Assembly: GCF_003933235.1 (NCBI RefSeq) | Contig: NZ_RWJI01000001.1 | Location: forward strand, 254,001-318,000 | Source: Sphingorhabdus wooponensis | GTDB taxonomy: Bacteria; Pseudomonadota; Alphaproteobacteria; Sphingomonadales; Sphingomonadaceae | Reading direction: 5' to 3' | DNA: 64,000 nucleotides | Shown: one piece after another, positions 1 through 9,464 of the stretch | Layout: each line of letters begins with the position of its first letter | Numbering within the stretch: the stretch's first letter is position 1 | Notes under the pieces: model-generated | The model's input: only the letters and a program-made list of their open reading frames with translations | Database searches by the model: none | Told to the model about the DNA's origin: nothing | Position numbers and translations under genes: made by a program

Positions 1-1
1 A

Positions 2-685
2 ATCGGGCTTCGCCTGCAAATCAACCGGACTTGGGATAGCCGTTGGTACGCCGAAGGTGCGGAATATGGCCGCATGCTTCTGGAAGATATCAAGATCCGT
101 AAGTTCATCTTTGAAACTCTGCCACAAGCAGCGATTTCGAAGGTTGTTATCGAGCGTCCTGCTAAGAACTGCCGCGTTTCAATCTACGCAGCACGTCCTG
201 GCGTGATCATCGGCAAAAAGGGTGCGGACATTGAAAAGCTGAAAAAGCTGATCAACAAATTCACCACCGCTGAAGTGTCGTTGAACATTGTCGAAATCCG
301 TAAGCCGGAAGTTGACGCCAAACTCGTAGCGCAAGGCATTGCTGACCAGCTAATCCGTCGTATCGCTTTCCGTCGTGCCATGAAGCGCGCGATGCAGTCG
401 GCCATGCGTCTGGGTGCAGAAGGTATCAAGATTACCTGCGGTGGTCGTTTGGGCGGCGCAGAAATTGCCCGCGTTGAATCATACCGTGAAGGTCGCGTGC
501 CTGCACATACCCTTCGTGCCAACATTGACTATGCCGAAGCCGAAGCACTGACTGCTTATGGTATCATCGGCATCAAATGCTGGATCTTCAAAGGCGAAAT
601 TTTGGGTCATGACCCAATGGCAACTGACCGACTGATGATGGAAGCCCAGACTTCCGGCGTCCGTCCGCAGTCTGACCGCCGCTAA
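2..685 (+). CDS. rpsC: 30S ribosomal protein S3 (5' end outside window)
   Basis: S3 binds the head of the small subunit at the mRNA entry channel. The reading frame is open from the second base of the window (I-G-L-R-L-Q-I-N-R), so the start and roughly seven residues lie upstream; the ATG at 74 is internal. The visible 227 residues include the KH-domain GKKG loop in [14 protein letters not shown] and the C-terminal S3 domain with the [10 protein letters not shown] motif. It is followed 16 bases later by rplP, the usual S10-operon order. Identification is secure; only the N-terminus is missing. Confidence 0.98.
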   Translation: MGLRLQINRTWDSRWYAEGAEYGRMLLEDIKIRKFIFETLPQAAISKVVIERPAKNCRVSIYAARPGVIIGKKGADIEKLKKLINKFTTAEVSLNIVEIRKPEVDAKLVAQGIADQLIRRIAFRRAMKRAMQSAMRLGAEGIKITCGGRLGGAEIARVESYREGRVPAHTLRANIDYAEAEALTAYGIIGIKCWIFKGEILGHDPMATDRLMMEAQTSGVRPQSDRR

Positions 686-701
686 AGGTTAGGAACTAGA
701 C

Positions 702-1136
702 ATGTTGCAACCAAAGAAAACAAAGTTCCGTAAGCAATTCAAGGGACGCATTAAGGGCGAAGCCAAGGGCGGGTCTGACCTGAACTTCGGTTCCTACGGC
801 CTGAAGGCGCTTGAGCCAGAGCGGATTACTGCACGTCAGATCGAAGCGGCTCGTCGCGCGATTACACGTCACATCAAACGTCAGGGACGTTTGTGGATCC
901 GTATCTTTCCAGACGTGCCAGTCACGAAAAAGCCTGCCGAAGTTCGTCAGGGTAAGGGCAAGGGCTCGGTCGAATATTGGGCAGCCAAGGTTAAGCCTGG
1001 CCGCATCATGTTTGAACTTGATGGCGTTCCTGGTCCACTCGCGGCTGTCGCATTTCAGCGCGCAGCCATGAAACTGCCAATTAAGACCAAGGTCGTGGCG
1101 CGTCTCGGCGACACCTCGCATCTGGGAGCATCATAA
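702..1136 (+). CDS. rplP: 50S ribosomal protein L16
   Basis: L16 organises the A-site region of the large subunit. The product is 144 residues, within the family range (136-144), and begins [16 protein letters not shown], the classic L16 N-terminus; the GRMFELDGV-like segment and the basic [10 protein letters not shown] block are also present. The start follows a GGTTAGGA-like ribosome-binding site after rpsC. The stop is one base before the rpmC start, so the two are probably translationally coupled. Confidence 0.98.
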   Translation: MLQPKKTKFRKQFKGRIKGEAKGGSDLNFGSYGLKALEPERITARQIEAARRAITRHIKRQGRLWIRIFPDVPVTKKPAEVRQGKGKGSVEYWAAKVKPGRIMFELDGVPGPLAAVAFQRAAMKLPIKTKVVARLGDTSHLGAS

Positions 1137-1137
1137 G

Positions 1138-1347
1138 ATGAGCAAAACCGAAGATCTCCGCGTCAAGAGCGACGATCAGCTTGCTGTTCAGCTCGGCGAA
1201 TTGAAGCGCGAAGCGTTCAACCTGCGTTTCCAATCGGCCACTGGTCAGATGGAAAAGCCGGCACGTGTGCGTGAAGTGCGTCGTGACATCGCCCGCATCA
1301 AAACCCTGCAGGGTGAGCGCCAGCGCGCCGCCGCAAAGTCGGCATAA
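1138..1347 (+). CDS. rpmC: 50S ribosomal protein L29
   Basis: L29 sits at the polypeptide exit tunnel next to L23 and is part of the docking site for SRP and trigger factor. The 69-residue product has the two-helix L29 pattern: an N-terminal helix ([25 protein letters not shown]) and a C-terminal [11 protein letters not shown] helix. It begins one base after the rplP stop and ends 10 bases before rpsQ, matching the standard S10-operon order. Confidence 0.97.
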   Translation: MSKTEDLRVKSDDQLAVQLGELKREAFNLRFQSATGQMEKPARVREVRRDIARIKTLQGERQRAAAKSA

Positions 1348-1357
1348 GGAGCTACCC

Positions 1358-1624
1358 ATGCCAAAACGTATTCTCACCGGGACTGTAGTCTCCGACAAGA
1401 ATGACAAGACGATTGTCGTTCTGGTCGAGCGCAAAGTAAAGCACCCGCTTTACGGCAAGATCATCCGTCGCACGAAGAAATATCACGCCCATGACGAAAA
1501 CAACGTCGTCAAAGAGGGCCAAGTCGTCCGCATCGAAGAGTGCGCGCCGATTTCTAAGAACAAGACCTGGCGCTTGGTGGCTGATGCCGCTGTAGACCCG
1601 GTCGCAGCAACAACGGAGGATTGA
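1358..1624 (+). CDS. rpsQ: 30S ribosomal protein S17
   Basis: S17 is a primary 16S rRNA-binding OB-fold protein. The chosen ATG gives 88 residues starting [18 protein letters not shown], the canonical S17 beginning, with a ribosome-binding site (AAGGAG) just upstream; an open frame extends further 5' but inside rpmC and is not needed. The conserved [19 protein letters not shown] block is present. The C-terminal tail ([12 protein letters not shown]) is a little longer than in E. coli, as in other alphaproteobacteria. Confidence 0.97.
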   Translation: MPKRILTGTVVSDKNDKTIVVLVERKVKHPLYGKIIRRTKKYHAHDENNVVKEGQVVRIEECAPISKNKTWRLVADAAVDPVAATTED

Positions 1625-1628
1625 TCCC

Positions 1629-1997
1629 ATGATTCAGATGCAATCCAACCTCGATGTTGCGGACAACAGCGGCGCAAAGCGCGTGCAGTGTATTAAGGTG
1701 CTTGGCGGTTCCAAGCGTCGTGTGGCTGGCGTTGGCGACATCATCGTGGTGTCGATCAAGGAAGCTGCTCCGCGTGGTAAGGTGAAGAAGGGTGACGTGC
1801 ACAAGGCCGTCATCGTTCGTACCCGTAAAGACATCCGCCGTGCCGATGGCTCGGTCATTCGCTTCGACTCTAACGCTGCTGTGCTTATCGGTAACAATAA
1901 GGAGCCGATTGGCACACGTATTTTCGGACCAGTTGTTCGTGAATTGCGCGCCAAGAACCACATGAAAATCATCAGCTTGGCACCGGAGGTGCTATAA
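1629..1997 (+). CDS. rplN: 50S ribosomal protein L14
   Basis: L14 lies at the subunit interface and is the binding site of the silencing factor RsfS. At 122 residues it has the family length, starting [19 protein letters not shown] with the hallmark [12 protein letters not shown] segment and C-terminal [16 protein letters not shown] ribosome-binding site overlaps the end of rpsQ. rplX starts two bases after its stop. Confidence 0.98.
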   Translation: MIQMQSNLDVADNSGAKRVQCIKVLGGSKRRVAGVGDIIVVSIKEAAPRGKVKKGDVHKAVIVRTRKDIRRADGSVIRFDSNAAVLIGNNKEPIGTRIFGPVVRELRAKNHMKIISLAPEVL

Positions 1998-1999
1998 CA

Positions 2000-2320
2000 A
2001 TGGCTCTCGCAAAAATCAAAAAGGGTGACACGGTCGTCGTGCTCGCCGGTAAAGACAAGGGCAAATCTGGCGAAGTAACCGCCGTAATGCCTAAGGACAG
2101 CAAAGTCGTCGTCGCTGGCGTAAATATTGCTGTACGTCACCGGAAGGCTTCGCAGGCTAACCCGCAAGGCGGTCTCGACCGCTTCGAAGCTCCGCTGCAC
2201 ATTTCGAATGTGGCATTGGCGGATCCCAAGACCGGCAAGGCAACACGCGTTCGCGTGGAAACCAAGGACGGCAAGAAGGTCCGTGTGGCCGTGAAGTCCG
2301 GGGAGACGATCAGTGGCTGA
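2000..2320 (+). CDS. rplX: 50S ribosomal protein L24
   Basis: L24 initiates assembly of the large subunit and lines the exit tunnel. The 106-residue product begins with a KOW motif ([22 protein letters not shown], residues 5-26) as expected for the family. Its last eight bases overlap the GTG start of rplE, which suggests translational coupling in this dense part of the spc operon. Confidence 0.97.
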   Translation: MALAKIKKGDTVVVLAGKDKGKSGEVTAVMPKDSKVVVAGVNIAVRHRKASQANPQGGLDRFEAPLHISNVALADPKTGKATRVRVETKDGKKVRVAVKSGETISG

Positions 2321-2897
2321 TATTAAATACACCCCTCGTATGAAGAAGCTTTACGACGAAGCTGTCGTAAAGGGACTGACTGAGAAGTTCGGTTACACCA
2401 ACCGTTTTGCTGTTCCAAAGATCGAGAAAATCACACTTAACATGGGTGTGGGTGAAGGATCGCAGGACAAGAAGAAGGTTACGACCGCTCTTGCTGAAAT
2501 GGAATTGATTGCTGGTCAAAAGCCAGTCATCACCAAGGCGAAGAAATCGATCGCTGGTTTCAAGCTGCGTGAAGGTATGCCAATCGGCGTGAAGGTCACG
2601 CTGCGTGGCGCCCAAATGTACGAATTTCTTGACCGTTTGGTTACAATCGCAATGCCACGCATTCGCGACTTCCGCGGACTGAACCCAAAGAGCTTTGATG
2701 GTCGTGGCAACTTCGCCATGGGTCTTAAGGAACAGATCATCTTCCCAGAAATCAGCTATGACGCCATCGATGTGGTGCGCGGAATGGATGTGATCGTAAC
2801 GACTTCGGCAAACTCGGATGATGAGGCGCGCGAACTGCTTAAGCTGTTCGGCTTCCCGTTCCCAGTAGAAGAAGCTGATGAAAAGGCGGCTGCATAA
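2313..2897 (+). CDS. rplE: 50S ribosomal protein L5
   Basis: L5 binds 5S rRNA and contacts the P-site tRNA. The GTG start lies inside the end of rplX; no upstream ATG is available and the product from it (starts [16 protein letters not shown]) matches the L5 N-terminus. The conserved [13 protein letters not shown] and PRIRDFRGL segments are present. At 194 residues it is about 15 longer than E. coli L5, mostly through an acidic, alanine-rich tail. The stop and the rpsN start overlap (TAATG). Confidence 0.97.
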   Translation: MADIKYTPRMKKLYDEAVVKGLTEKFGYTNRFAVPKIEKITLNMGVGEGSQDKKKVTTALAEMELIAGQKPVITKAKKSIAGFKLREGMPIGVKVTLRGAQMYEFLDRLVTIAMPRIRDFRGLNPKSFDGRGNFAMGLKEQIIFPEISYDAIDVVRGMDVIVTTSANSDDEARELLKLFGFPFPVEEADEKAAA

Positions 2898-3202
2898 TGG
2901 CTAAACTGAGCTCCATAAACAAGAATGAGCGTCGCAAGAAGCTGGCTAAGAAATATGCCGGTCGCTACGCAAAGCTCAAGGCGATGGCGAAAGACCAGTC
3001 GCTTGATGATAGCGATCGTTTGATCGCTCGTCTCAAAATGGCTGAAATTCCTCGTAATGGTAACCCGCACCGCGTGCGTAACCGTTGTGAAACCACCGGG
3101 CGTCCTCGCGGCGTGTACCGTAAATTCAAGCTGAACCGTATCGAACTGCGTAATCTTGCCAATAAGGGCATGATCCCGGGCGTTACGAAGTCGAGCTGGT
3201 AA
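2897..3202 (+). CDS. rpsN: 30S ribosomal protein S14 (zinc-free long form)
   Basis: S14 binds late in assembly of the 30S head. The 101-residue length and the [17 protein letters not shown] motif identify the long form; the two CxxC pairs of the zinc-binding short form are absent (only one Cys in the motif), so this is the zinc-independent type. Its ATG overlaps the rplE stop by one base. Basic N-terminus ([10 protein letters not shown]) is typical. Confidence 0.97.
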   Translation: MAKLSSINKNERRKKLAKKYAGRYAKLKAMAKDQSLDDSDRLIARLKMAEIPRNGNPHRVRNRCETTGRPRGVYRKFKLNRIELRNLANKGMIPGVTKSSW

Positions 3203-3213
3203 GGATAAGATAG

Positions 3214-3609
3214 ATGGCAATGACCGATCCTTTGGGTGATATGCTCACCCGTATCCGCAACGGCCAGCGGGCGAAGAAAGACTCTGTAGTCTCGCCAGCG
3301 TCCAGCCTGCGGACCCGCGTTCTCGATGTGCTGCAGCGTGAAGGCTATATTCGTGGTTACAGCGAAGAAGCTTTGGGTGCGCACAAGGGCATTCGCATCG
3401 AGCTGAAATATTTCGAAGGCGCACCTGCAATCCAGCATGTCGCCCGTGTTTCAAAGCCAGGTCGCCGCGTCTATTCAGGAAGCCAAGAGCTTCCGGTTAT
3501 TCGCAACGGTCTTGGTATCACCATCGTTTCGACGCCCAAGGGCGTTCTGTCGGACGCTGAAGCGCGTGCACAGAATGTCGGCGGCGAAATCCTGGCGGAG
3601 GTATTCTAA
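3214..3609 (+). CDS. rpsH: 30S ribosomal protein S8
   Basis: S8 is a central 16S rRNA-binding protein; in E. coli it is also the translational repressor of the spc operon, acting near rplE. The 131-residue product starts [18 protein letters not shown] and ends with the conserved block [32 protein letters not shown] stretch precedes the start. Whether S8 regulates this operon here cannot be read from the sequence. The stop overlaps the rplF start (TAATG). Confidence 0.97.
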   Translation: MAMTDPLGDMLTRIRNGQRAKKDSVVSPASSLRTRVLDVLQREGYIRGYSEEALGAHKGIRIELKYFEGAPAIQHVARVSKPGRRVYSGSQELPVIRNGLGITIVSTPKGVLSDAEARAQNVGGEILAEVF

Positions 3610-4142
3610 TGAGCCGCATTGGTAAGAAACCTGTTCCTATTCCTGCTGGTGTTACCGCCAGCATGGAAGCGGGCACACTTTCGGTCAAAGGACCGAAGGG
3701 CGAACTGAAAATGCCGATGAGCGAACTGATCTCTTACGAGATGCAGGACGACGGTCTCTTGGTGAAGCCTGCGAATGGCAGCAAAGCGGCGCGCGCCTTT
3801 TGGGGTATGCAGCGGACATTGGTACAGAATTTGGTCACCGGCGTGACTGAAGGCTTTACCAAGGTGCTTGAAATCACCGGTGTTGGTTATCGTGCCAACA
3901 GCCAGGGCAAGATGTTGAAATTGCAACTTGGCTACAGCCATGATGTTGACTTCGCGATCCCTGAGGGCATTGAAATCAAGACGCCTGATAACACTACGGT
4001 GGAAATTTCGGGTATCGATAAGCAGAAGGTTGGGCAGGTTGCTGCCGAAATCCGTCGCTGGAGAAAGCCAGAGCCATATAAGGGCAAGGGCATCAAGTAC
4101 CGCGGCGAATATATCTTCCGCAAGGAAGGGAAGAAGAAATAA
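3609..4142 (+). CDS. rplF: 50S ribosomal protein L6
   Basis: L6 sits near the factor-binding GTPase centre of the large subunit. The 177-residue length is standard. It begins [15 protein letters not shown] and carries the C-terminal signature [14 protein letters not shown], which is strongly conserved in bacterial L6. Its first base is the last base of the rpsH stop, and its last base is the first of rplR, so this is part of a chain of one-base overlaps. Confidence 0.98.
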   Translation: MSRIGKKPVPIPAGVTASMEAGTLSVKGPKGELKMPMSELISYEMQDDGLLVKPANGSKAARAFWGMQRTLVQNLVTGVTEGFTKVLEITGVGYRANSQGKMLKLQLGYSHDVDFAIPEGIEIKTPDNTTVEISGIDKQKVGQVAAEIRRWRKPEPYKGKGIKYRGEYIFRKEGKKK

Positions 4143-4495
4143 TGGCAAAATTGTCTCTCTTTGCACGCCGCCGTCAGCGCGTTCGCTCCAAGTTGCGGGC
4201 GCAGGTTGCTGGACGTCCGCGTCTTTCCGTACACCGCACTGGCCGTCATATTTACGCACAAGTCATTGACGATTCGAAGGGTGCGACGCTTGCGTCTGCT
4301 TCAACGCTCGACAAAGACGTGAAGGCGAAGAACGGTTCGACAACTGAAGCTGCTGCTGATGTAGGCAAGCGGGTTGCCGAAGCTGCCAAGAAAGCTGGCA
4401 TTTCCAGCGTGGTATTTGATCGTGGTGGGTTCCTGTTCCACGGTCGCGTCAAAGCGCTTGCAGATGCAGCGCGCGAAGGCGGATTGGAGTTTTAA
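4142..4495 (+). CDS. rplR: 50S ribosomal protein L18
   Basis: L18 binds 5S rRNA together with L5 and L25. The product is 117 residues, with the basic N-terminus ([11 protein letters not shown]), the [19 protein letters not shown] block and the C-terminal [24 protein letters not shown] signature. It overlaps rplF by one base and its stop is shared with the first ATG of rpsE. Confidence 0.98.
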   Translation: MAKLSLFARRRQRVRSKLRAQVAGRPRLSVHRTGRHIYAQVIDDSKGATLASASTLDKDVKAKNGSTTEAAADVGKRVAEAAKKAGISSVVFDRGGFLFHGRVKALADAAREGGLEF

Positions 4496-5190
4496 TGATG
4501 GCTGAGAACACTGAAAGCACTGCACCTGTGACTGACGGCGCAGCCCCTGAAGCAGCCGAAGGCCAGCGTCGCGGACGCGGCGGCCGTGGCGGCGGTGACA
4601 ATCGCGGTAGCGGCGGTGGCCGTGGTCGTAACAATGATCGCCGTCCTGCGCAGGAAGAAGATGATGGTACGATTGAAAAGCTCGTGCACATCAACCGTGT
4701 TTCGAAAACGGTTAAAGGCGGTAAGCGCTTTGGTTTCGCAGCGCTCGTCGTTGTTGGCGATGGTCAGGGCCGCGTTGGTTTTGGCCATGGCAAGGCTCGC
4801 GAAGTGCCGGAAGCCATTAACAAGGCAACTGCTGCTGCGAAAAAATCGATGATACGCGTTGCATTGAAAGATGGCCGCACATTGCACCATGACGGCAAGG
4901 GCCATTTCGGCGCAGGCAAGGTTACCTTGCGTTCGGCGCCTGCGGGTACCGGCATCATCGCAGGTGGCCCAATGCGCGCTGTCTTCGAAAGCCTTGGCGT
5001 TGCGGACGTTGTGACCAAGTCGGTTGGTACGTCGAACCCATATAACATGATCCGTGCTACTTTTGCGGCTTTGTCTGAACAGACCAGCCCCAAGTCGGTA
5101 GCGCAGCGTCGCGGCAAGAAAATCGCTGACCTTCTTGGTCGCGGTGGCAGCAAAACTGCTGAAGCCGACGCAGAAGCTATTGCGGAGTAA
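4495..5190 (+). CDS. rpsE: 30S ribosomal protein S5 with Arg/Gly-rich N-terminal extension
   Basis: S5 contributes to decoding fidelity and to the mRNA entry-channel helicase activity. The core S5 domain ([29 protein letters not shown], then the [12 protein letters not shown] and [20 protein letters not shown] motifs) begins near residue 60. Before it is an acidic start followed by an Arg/Gly/Asn-rich stretch (about residues 24-50) that E. coli S5 (167 residues) lacks, giving 231 residues in total. Two ATGs are in tandem (4495 and 4498); the first overlaps the rplR stop. Confidence 0.97.
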   Translation: MMAENTESTAPVTDGAAPEAAEGQRRGRGGRGGGDNRGSGGGRGRNNDRRPAQEEDDGTIEKLVHINRVSKTVKGGKRFGFAALVVVGDGQGRVGFGHGKAREVPEAINKATAAAKKSMIRVALKDGRTLHHDGKGHFGAGKVTLRSAPAGTGIIAGGPMRAVFESLGVADVVTKSVGTSNPYNMIRATFAALSEQTSPKSVAQRRGKKIADLLGRGGSKTAEADAEAIAE

Positions 5191-5195
5191 TCGAT

Positions 5196-5372
5196 ATGGC
5201 GAAGATTAAAATCAAACAGACCGGTTCGCCGATCCGTCGTCCCGCTTCACAACGCGCAACTTTAAAGGGCCTTGGCCTCGACAAGATGAATCGCGTTGTT
5301 GAAATTGAAGATACTGCCGAAGTGCGCGGAATGATCCGCACGGTTCGTCACATGGTCCAAATTCAGGACTAA
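5196..5372 (+). CDS. rpmD: 50S ribosomal protein L30
   Basis: L30 is a small peripheral large-subunit protein. This 58-residue frame lies exactly between rpsE and rplO and translates to [16 protein letters not shown]...[30 protein letters not shown], a full-length match to the L30 pattern including the [10 protein letters not shown] segment. It is short enough to be missed by length cut-offs. A GGAG ribosome-binding site lies at the end of rpsE, ten bases upstream of its ATG. Confidence 0.96.
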   Translation: MAKIKIKQTGSPIRRPASQRATLKGLGLDKMNRVVEIEDTAEVRGMIRTVRHMVQIQD

Positions 5373-5411
5373 TAACATTAGCGCGAATTAAAGCGAAAGC
5401 GAGTGCACGAC

Positions 5412-5948
5412 ATGAAATTAAATGACATTAAAGATAACGAAGGCGCACGCCATCGTCGTATGCGCGTTGGCCGTGGTATCGGTTCGGGCAAGGGTAAGAC
5501 CTCAGGGCGTGGTCAAAAAGGCCAGACCAGCCGTTCAGGTGTTTCGATCAACGGATTTGAAGGCGGCCAGATGCCACTTCACATGCGTATCCCAAAGCGC
5601 GGCTTTAACAATATCTTCGCTAAGGATCATGCAGAGGTCAATCTGGGCATGATTCAGAAGTTTATTGATGCGAAGAAAATCGACATCAAGTCCGTTGTTG
5701 ACCATGCTGCATTGAAGGCCGCTGGCCTCGCACGTGGCGGCAAGGACGGTGTCCGTCTGCTCGCAAAGGGTCAATTGACATCTAAGGTCAATTTCTCCGT
5801 TGCTGGTGCTTCAAAGGCAGCGATTGAAGCTGTTGAAAAGGCAGGCGGCAAGGTTGATGTATTGACCAAGGTTTCTGCTTCGGAAAAGGCGGCTGCAAAG
5901 AAATCTTCCGTCAAGAACGCTGCTAAAGAAGCTGCGGCTAAGAAATAA
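5412..5948 (+). CDS. rplO: 50S ribosomal protein L15
   Basis: L15 is a late-assembly large-subunit protein. The ATG chosen gives [38 protein letters not shown], the conserved L15 N-terminus with its glycine/lysine-rich RNA-binding loop; a GTG nine bases upstream is possible but adds residues not expected. The protein (178 residues) is longer than E. coli L15 (144) through a Lys/Ala-rich tail ([20 protein letters not shown]). It is followed by 172 bases without a gene before secY. Confidence 0.96.
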   Translation: MKLNDIKDNEGARHRRMRVGRGIGSGKGKTSGRGQKGQTSRSGVSINGFEGGQMPLHMRIPKRGFNNIFAKDHAEVNLGMIQKFIDAKKIDIKSVVDHAALKAAGLARGGKDGVRLLAKGQLTSKVNFSVAGASKAAIEAVEKAGGKVDVLTKVSASEKAAAKKSSVKNAAKEAAAKK

Positions 5949-5980
5949 GACTGGAGCGACGACTTCGCTCTTGTCATGCC

Positions 5981-6013
5981 AGCCCCGCTTCCCGATATGG
6001 GCTAGCGGGGTTT
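5981..6013 (+). terminator. Hairpin between rplO and secY (attenuator-like)
   Basis: The arms AGCCCCGCT (5981-5989) and AGCGGGGTT (6004-6012) can form a nine-base-pair stem with one G-U pair, followed only by TTTGACATTT rather than a long T run. It could partially terminate transcription between the ribosomal genes and secY or protect the upstream mRNA from 3' decay. Its position inside a normally continuous operon suggests attenuation rather than full termination; this is inference. Confidence 0.45.
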
Positions 6014-6120
6014 GACATTTCTGGGGGGCGTCCGGATACAGTCAGGCATAATTTTTGGGATTAAACCGATGCGTATGCAAATTGCGCTCGGCGTCAATCC
6101 GGAACCAAGGAACGATTATT

Positions 6121-7497
6121 ATGGCATCTAGGGCCGATCAAATGGCCTCGAACCTCAATCTATCGAAGTTCGGGCAGGCAACAGAGCTGAAGAACCGCAT
6201 TTGGTTCACTATAGGCGCGCTCATCATATTCCGTTTATTGAGCTTCGTGCCACTGCCCGGCGTCGATCCTGTCGCGCAAGCAGCCCTTTATGCCAACAAC
6301 GCCGCTGGCGGCGTTCTCGACATCTTTAACACCTTCTCGGGCGGTAGCCTCGAGCGCATGAGCCTCATCGCGCTTGGCGTTATGCCCTATATTACCGCCT
6401 CGATTGTGGTGCAGCTTGCGGCATCCCTGTCGCCAACGCTTGCCGCCATCAAGAAAGAGGGTGAGAGCGGGCGCAAGAAGCTGAACCAATATACGCGTTA
6501 TGGCACAGTGTTCCTGACTGCGGTGCAGGGCTATTTCCTTGCTGCTGGTCTTGAAAGTCTTGCTGCGGCCAATGGTATTGGCGCTGTAGTCGAACCTGGG
6601 TTGATGTTCCGCATTGTTGCGACCATCAGCCTCATCGGTGGCACCATGTTCCTCATGTGGCTGGGTGAACAAATAACCTCGCGGGGTATTGGTAACGGTA
6701 TTTCGCTGATCATTATGGCGGGTATCGTTGCGCAAATGCCGCGTTTATTTGCACAATTGCTTGAAGGCGGCCGTACGGGGTCGATCAGCGGGTTTGTCAT
6801 TGTCGGCTTCATCGCGATGTTCATTAGCCTGACACTGCTGATCTGCTTTATGGAGCGCGGCCAGCGACGTGTACTTATTCAATATCCCAAGCGGGCAACG
6901 CAACGTGGGATGATGCAGGCGGACCGCAGCCATCTACCTTTGAAAATCAACACAGCTGGGGTTATTCCACCCATCTTCGCTTCATCGCTGCTGCTATTGC
7001 CTATTACGATTACGCAATTGGGCGGCAATAATGTTGCAGGCGAAAGCGCCATGGGTGACTTTGTGATTTCGCTGAACCAATATCTTGCGCATGGGCAGCC
7101 AGTCTATTTAGCGCTCTACGGCCTTGGGATTGTCTTTTTCTGCTTTTTCTACACAGCGGTGGTGTTCAATCCGGAAGAGACGTCAGAGAATCTAAAGAAG
7201 GCCGGTGGTTTCATTCCAGGCATCCGCCCAGGTAAAAACACCGAATCCTATCTCGATTATGTGCTCACGCGCATCACGGTGCTTGGCGCAGCCTATTTGA
7301 CATTGGTGTGCTTGCTACCAGATTATGTGATGGCCCAGACGGGGCAGCAGCAATTCTTTGCCATTGGCGGAACCAGTCTGCTTATTCTAGTCAATGTGAC
7401 CATCGACACGATCTCACAGATACAGAGCCACTTGCTTGCGCACCAATATGGTGACCTGCTGAAAAAGGCGAAGCTGAAGGGTGGACGCGCCCGCTAA
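6121..7497 (+). CDS. secY: Protein translocase subunit SecY
   Basis: SecY forms the protein-conducting channel of the inner membrane together with SecE and SecG, fed by SecA. The 458-residue product shows about ten hydrophobic segments starting near residue 30 (IWFTIGALIIFRLLSFVPLPGVD), the plug region GGSLERMSLIALGVMPYITASI, and the cytoplasmic loop GERGQRRVLIQYPKR-like segment. The ATG at 6121 is chosen because AAGGAAC lies just upstream; an open frame runs further 5' without a ribosome-binding site, and an alternative ATG lies at 6142. Confidence 0.97.
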   Translation: MASRADQMASNLNLSKFGQATELKNRIWFTIGALIIFRLLSFVPLPGVDPVAQAALYANNAAGGVLDIFNTFSGGSLERMSLIALGVMPYITASIVVQLAASLSPTLAAIKKEGESGRKKLNQYTRYGTVFLTAVQGYFLAAGLESLAAANGIGAVVEPGLMFRIVATISLIGGTMFLMWLGEQITSRGIGNGISLIIMAGIVAQMPRLFAQLLEGGRTGSISGFVIVGFIAMFISLTLLICFMERGQRRVLIQYPKRATQRGMMQADRSHLPLKINTAGVIPPIFASSLLLLPITITQLGGNNVAGESAMGDFVISLNQYLAHGQPVYLALYGLGIVFFCFFYTAVVFNPEETSENLKKAGGFIPGIRPGKNTESYLDYVLTRITVLGAAYLTLVCLLPDYVMAQTGQQQFFAIGGTSLLILVNVTIDTISQIQSHLLAHQYGDLLKKAKLKGGRAR

Positions 7498-7534
7498 GCA
7501 GCGCGACATCGAAACGAAGCAGGGGATACGTTTC

Positions 7535-8179
7535 ATGAATATCATCCTTTTGGGACCTCCGGGCGCAGGCAAAGGCACACAGGCTGCCTCGCTTGTTCAG
7601 AAATATGACATGGTCCAATTGTCTACAGGTGACATCCTGCGTGCGGCAGTTAAGGCTGGTTCGGATGTCGGTAAAATGGCTGATGAAATCATGAAAGCTG
7701 GGAAATTGTTTCCCGACGAGTTGATGGCGGAAATTCTTGGCGAACATATGGATGCCATTCCTGCTGACAAGGGCCTGATCTTCGACGGATACCCGCGCAC
7801 TGCGCCGCAGGTGGCGTTGTTGGATGGTTTGCTTTCTGGGCGTAACCGGACGTTGAATCATGTCGTTGAGCTGGTTGTCGATGAAGACGCGTTGGTTGCG
7901 CGCGTGGTCGGCCGCTACACCTGCGCACATTGCGGTGAGGGCTATCATGATGTGTTCAAGCAACCTGTCGTTGCTGGCATCTGCGACAAATGCGGTGCAC
8001 ATGAATTTAAACGCAGGCCAGATGACAATGAGGAAACTGTGCGGACCCGCATGGCGGAATATCGCGCAAAGACCGAACCGATTTTACCTCTGTACGACGC
8101 ACGCGGCCTAGTCAGCCGGGTTGATGGCATGGCATCGATTGAAGATGTGACCGATGCCATTGACGCCATTATTGGGTGA
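7535..8179 (+). CDS. adk: Adenylate kinase, zinc-finger LID type
   Basis: Adenylate kinase interconverts 2 ADP and ATP + AMP in the cytoplasm. The 214-residue product begins MNIILLGPPGAGKGTQ (P-loop, residues 7-14), has the AMP-binding DGYPRT motif (about 84-89), and a LID domain with four cysteines C130, C133, C150 and C153 that match the structural zinc site of the longer bacterial form. AGGGGA lies nine bases before the ATG. secY-adk adjacency is the alphaproteobacterial norm; rpmJ, which follows secY in E. coli, is absent here. Confidence 0.97.
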   Translation: MNIILLGPPGAGKGTQAASLVQKYDMVQLSTGDILRAAVKAGSDVGKMADEIMKAGKLFPDELMAEILGEHMDAIPADKGLIFDGYPRTAPQVALLDGLLSGRNRTLNHVVELVVDEDALVARVVGRYTCAHCGEGYHDVFKQPVVAGICDKCGAHEFKRRPDDNEETVRTRMAEYRAKTEPILPLYDARGLVSRVDGMASIEDVTDAIDAIIG

Positions 8180-8297
8180 CGTTGATTAGCATTGGAATTA
8201 ATTGGCGTTAGCGTTCATGCAGTGCCGACGGAATGCTCTATTCTGATCAATATGAACGATGCTTTTATTTCCGTTAAATCAGGGCTAGACCTTTCAC

Positions 8298-8987
8298 ATG
8301 AAAAGCGTTCTTTCGTCTGCTGCACTACTTATGGTGACATCTTCTCCTGCTTTTGCTGACGTCAAAGCCGCGTCAGATGCGGGCTTCAATTCGGTCCATA
8401 TTGCGACGGTGAACGCGACGCCTGAGGAAATCTGGAAACGCCTCATTGTACCCAAGGATTATTGGAACAAAGCACATAGCTGGTCCGGTTCAAGCGCGGG
8501 TTTTTATATTGATGTGCAGGCCGGTGGTTGTTTTTGCGAATTGTTTCAGGAAGCCGACGAAAATGGCACTTTGAAGACCGTCGGTAGCGTTGAACATATG
8601 CGGGTTATATTCGCACTCCCTGGCAAAGTATTGCGTATGCAAGGAGCGCTCGGCCCACTTCAGTCGGAGGCTGTGATAGGTACGCTAACCGTTGCTATGG
8701 AGCCTGCTAAGGATAATGCAGGTACGCGGGTCAGCTTCTCCTACGTCGTAGGTGGTTACATGCGCTACAAGGTTCCGGAAATTGCACCTGCCGTTGATAA
8801 AGTTCTTGGTGAGCAATTTAAAAGCATGCTGGCCCCTTTTGCCGCCGCAGAAACAGAAGTACCCAAGTTGGACAGCTTCAAGTTAGATATTGAGACGATT
8901 ACGGAAGTAGCTTCTGATGAAACATCTGAAGCAACACCTAATGATAGTGCCTCCGCAAGTGAGCCGCCTCAAACGGAGCCAAATTAG
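8298..8987 (+). CDS. Secreted SRPBCC/START-like protein
   Basis: The first 20 residues (MKSVLSSAALLMVTSSPAFA) form a Sec signal peptide cut after AFA. The body resembles the SRPBCC (START/AHSA1-like) hydrophobic-ligand fold: HIATVNATPEEIWKRLIVPKDYWN, then an acidic ligand-cavity region ending in the long C-terminal helix (APAVDKVLGEQFKSMLAPF). The tail from about residue 195 is acidic and Ser/Thr-rich, probably disordered. Fold assignment is by pattern only and the ligand is unknown. The stop is directly followed by the TTG start of the RimB-like protease, so these genes form one unit with rimK. Confidence 0.7.
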   Translation: MKSVLSSAALLMVTSSPAFADVKAASDAGFNSVHIATVNATPEEIWKRLIVPKDYWNKAHSWSGSSAGFYIDVQAGGCFCELFQEADENGTLKTVGSVEHMRVIFALPGKVLRMQGALGPLQSEAVIGTLTVAMEPAKDNAGTRVSFSYVVGGYMRYKVPEIAPAVDKVLGEQFKSMLAPFAAAETEVPKLDSFKLDIETITEVASDETSEATPNDSASASEPPQTEPN

Positions 8988-9464
8988 TTGCCGAAGGGGC
9001 CACGCAGCACGAAATCCAGCAATAAAATCGAAATAGGCTGGTGCGAGATGGTTGATGTGCCAAGTCTTGGCCTGTCACAATTGCACGCCAAGATGGACAC
9101 GGGCGCAGCAACATCGTCTATCCACGCCACGCGGATTAAACCCATTTTGCGCGACGGCAAACCCTATGTCGAGTTTTGGTTCCGGCTCAACGCAGGAGAA
9201 AAGCCCAAACGTTATGAAGCACCTGTTATCGACCGCCGCATGGTGCGGTCCTCCAACGGGGAACGACAAGATCGTTATGTAATCTCCGCGCAATTTTGTT
9301 TTGGTAAAATATGTTGGAACGGTCAGCTTACCTTAGCGAATCGGCGATCAATGGCCTTTCCCTTGCTAATTGGTCGGCGGGCGTTAAGGCGCGGCTTTCT
9401 CGTTAATAGCGGGCGGCGGTGGGTGTTGGGAAAACCCGCCAATCAAGGAAGCATAAGCACATGA
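8988..9464 (+). CDS. RimB-like retropepsin-type protease (putative ATP-dependent zinc protease family)
   Basis: The 158-residue product has the family signature [12 protein letters not shown] (Asp37 in D-T-G), the aspartate motif of the retropepsin-like RimB/PF05618 family, and the C-terminal [24 protein letters not shown] segment typical of it. Members are often encoded beside rimK, and Pseudomonas RimB takes part in controlling S6 glutamylation. The start is a TTG with ACGGAG upstream, abutting the previous stop; the stop overlaps the rimK ATG (ATGA). The name zinc protease is historical and zinc binding is not evident in the sequence. Confidence 0.85.
   Translation: MPKGPRSTKSSNKIEIGWCEMVDVPSLGLSQLHAKMDTGAATSSIHATRIKPILRDGKPYVEFWFRLNAGEKPKRYEAPVIDRRMVRSSNGERQDRYVISAQFCFGKICWNGQLTLANRRSMAFPLLIGRRALRRGFLVNSGRRWVLGKPANQGSIST

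Noticed and set aside
1634-2332. 232-codon open frame on the minus strand
   Set aside because: Antisense to rplN and rplX, which are certain; it is a shadow.
8180-8297. ACGGAA/TTCCGT repeats between adk and the SRPBCC gene
   Set aside because: Short arms and a loop of about 35 bases make a functional hairpin unlikely.
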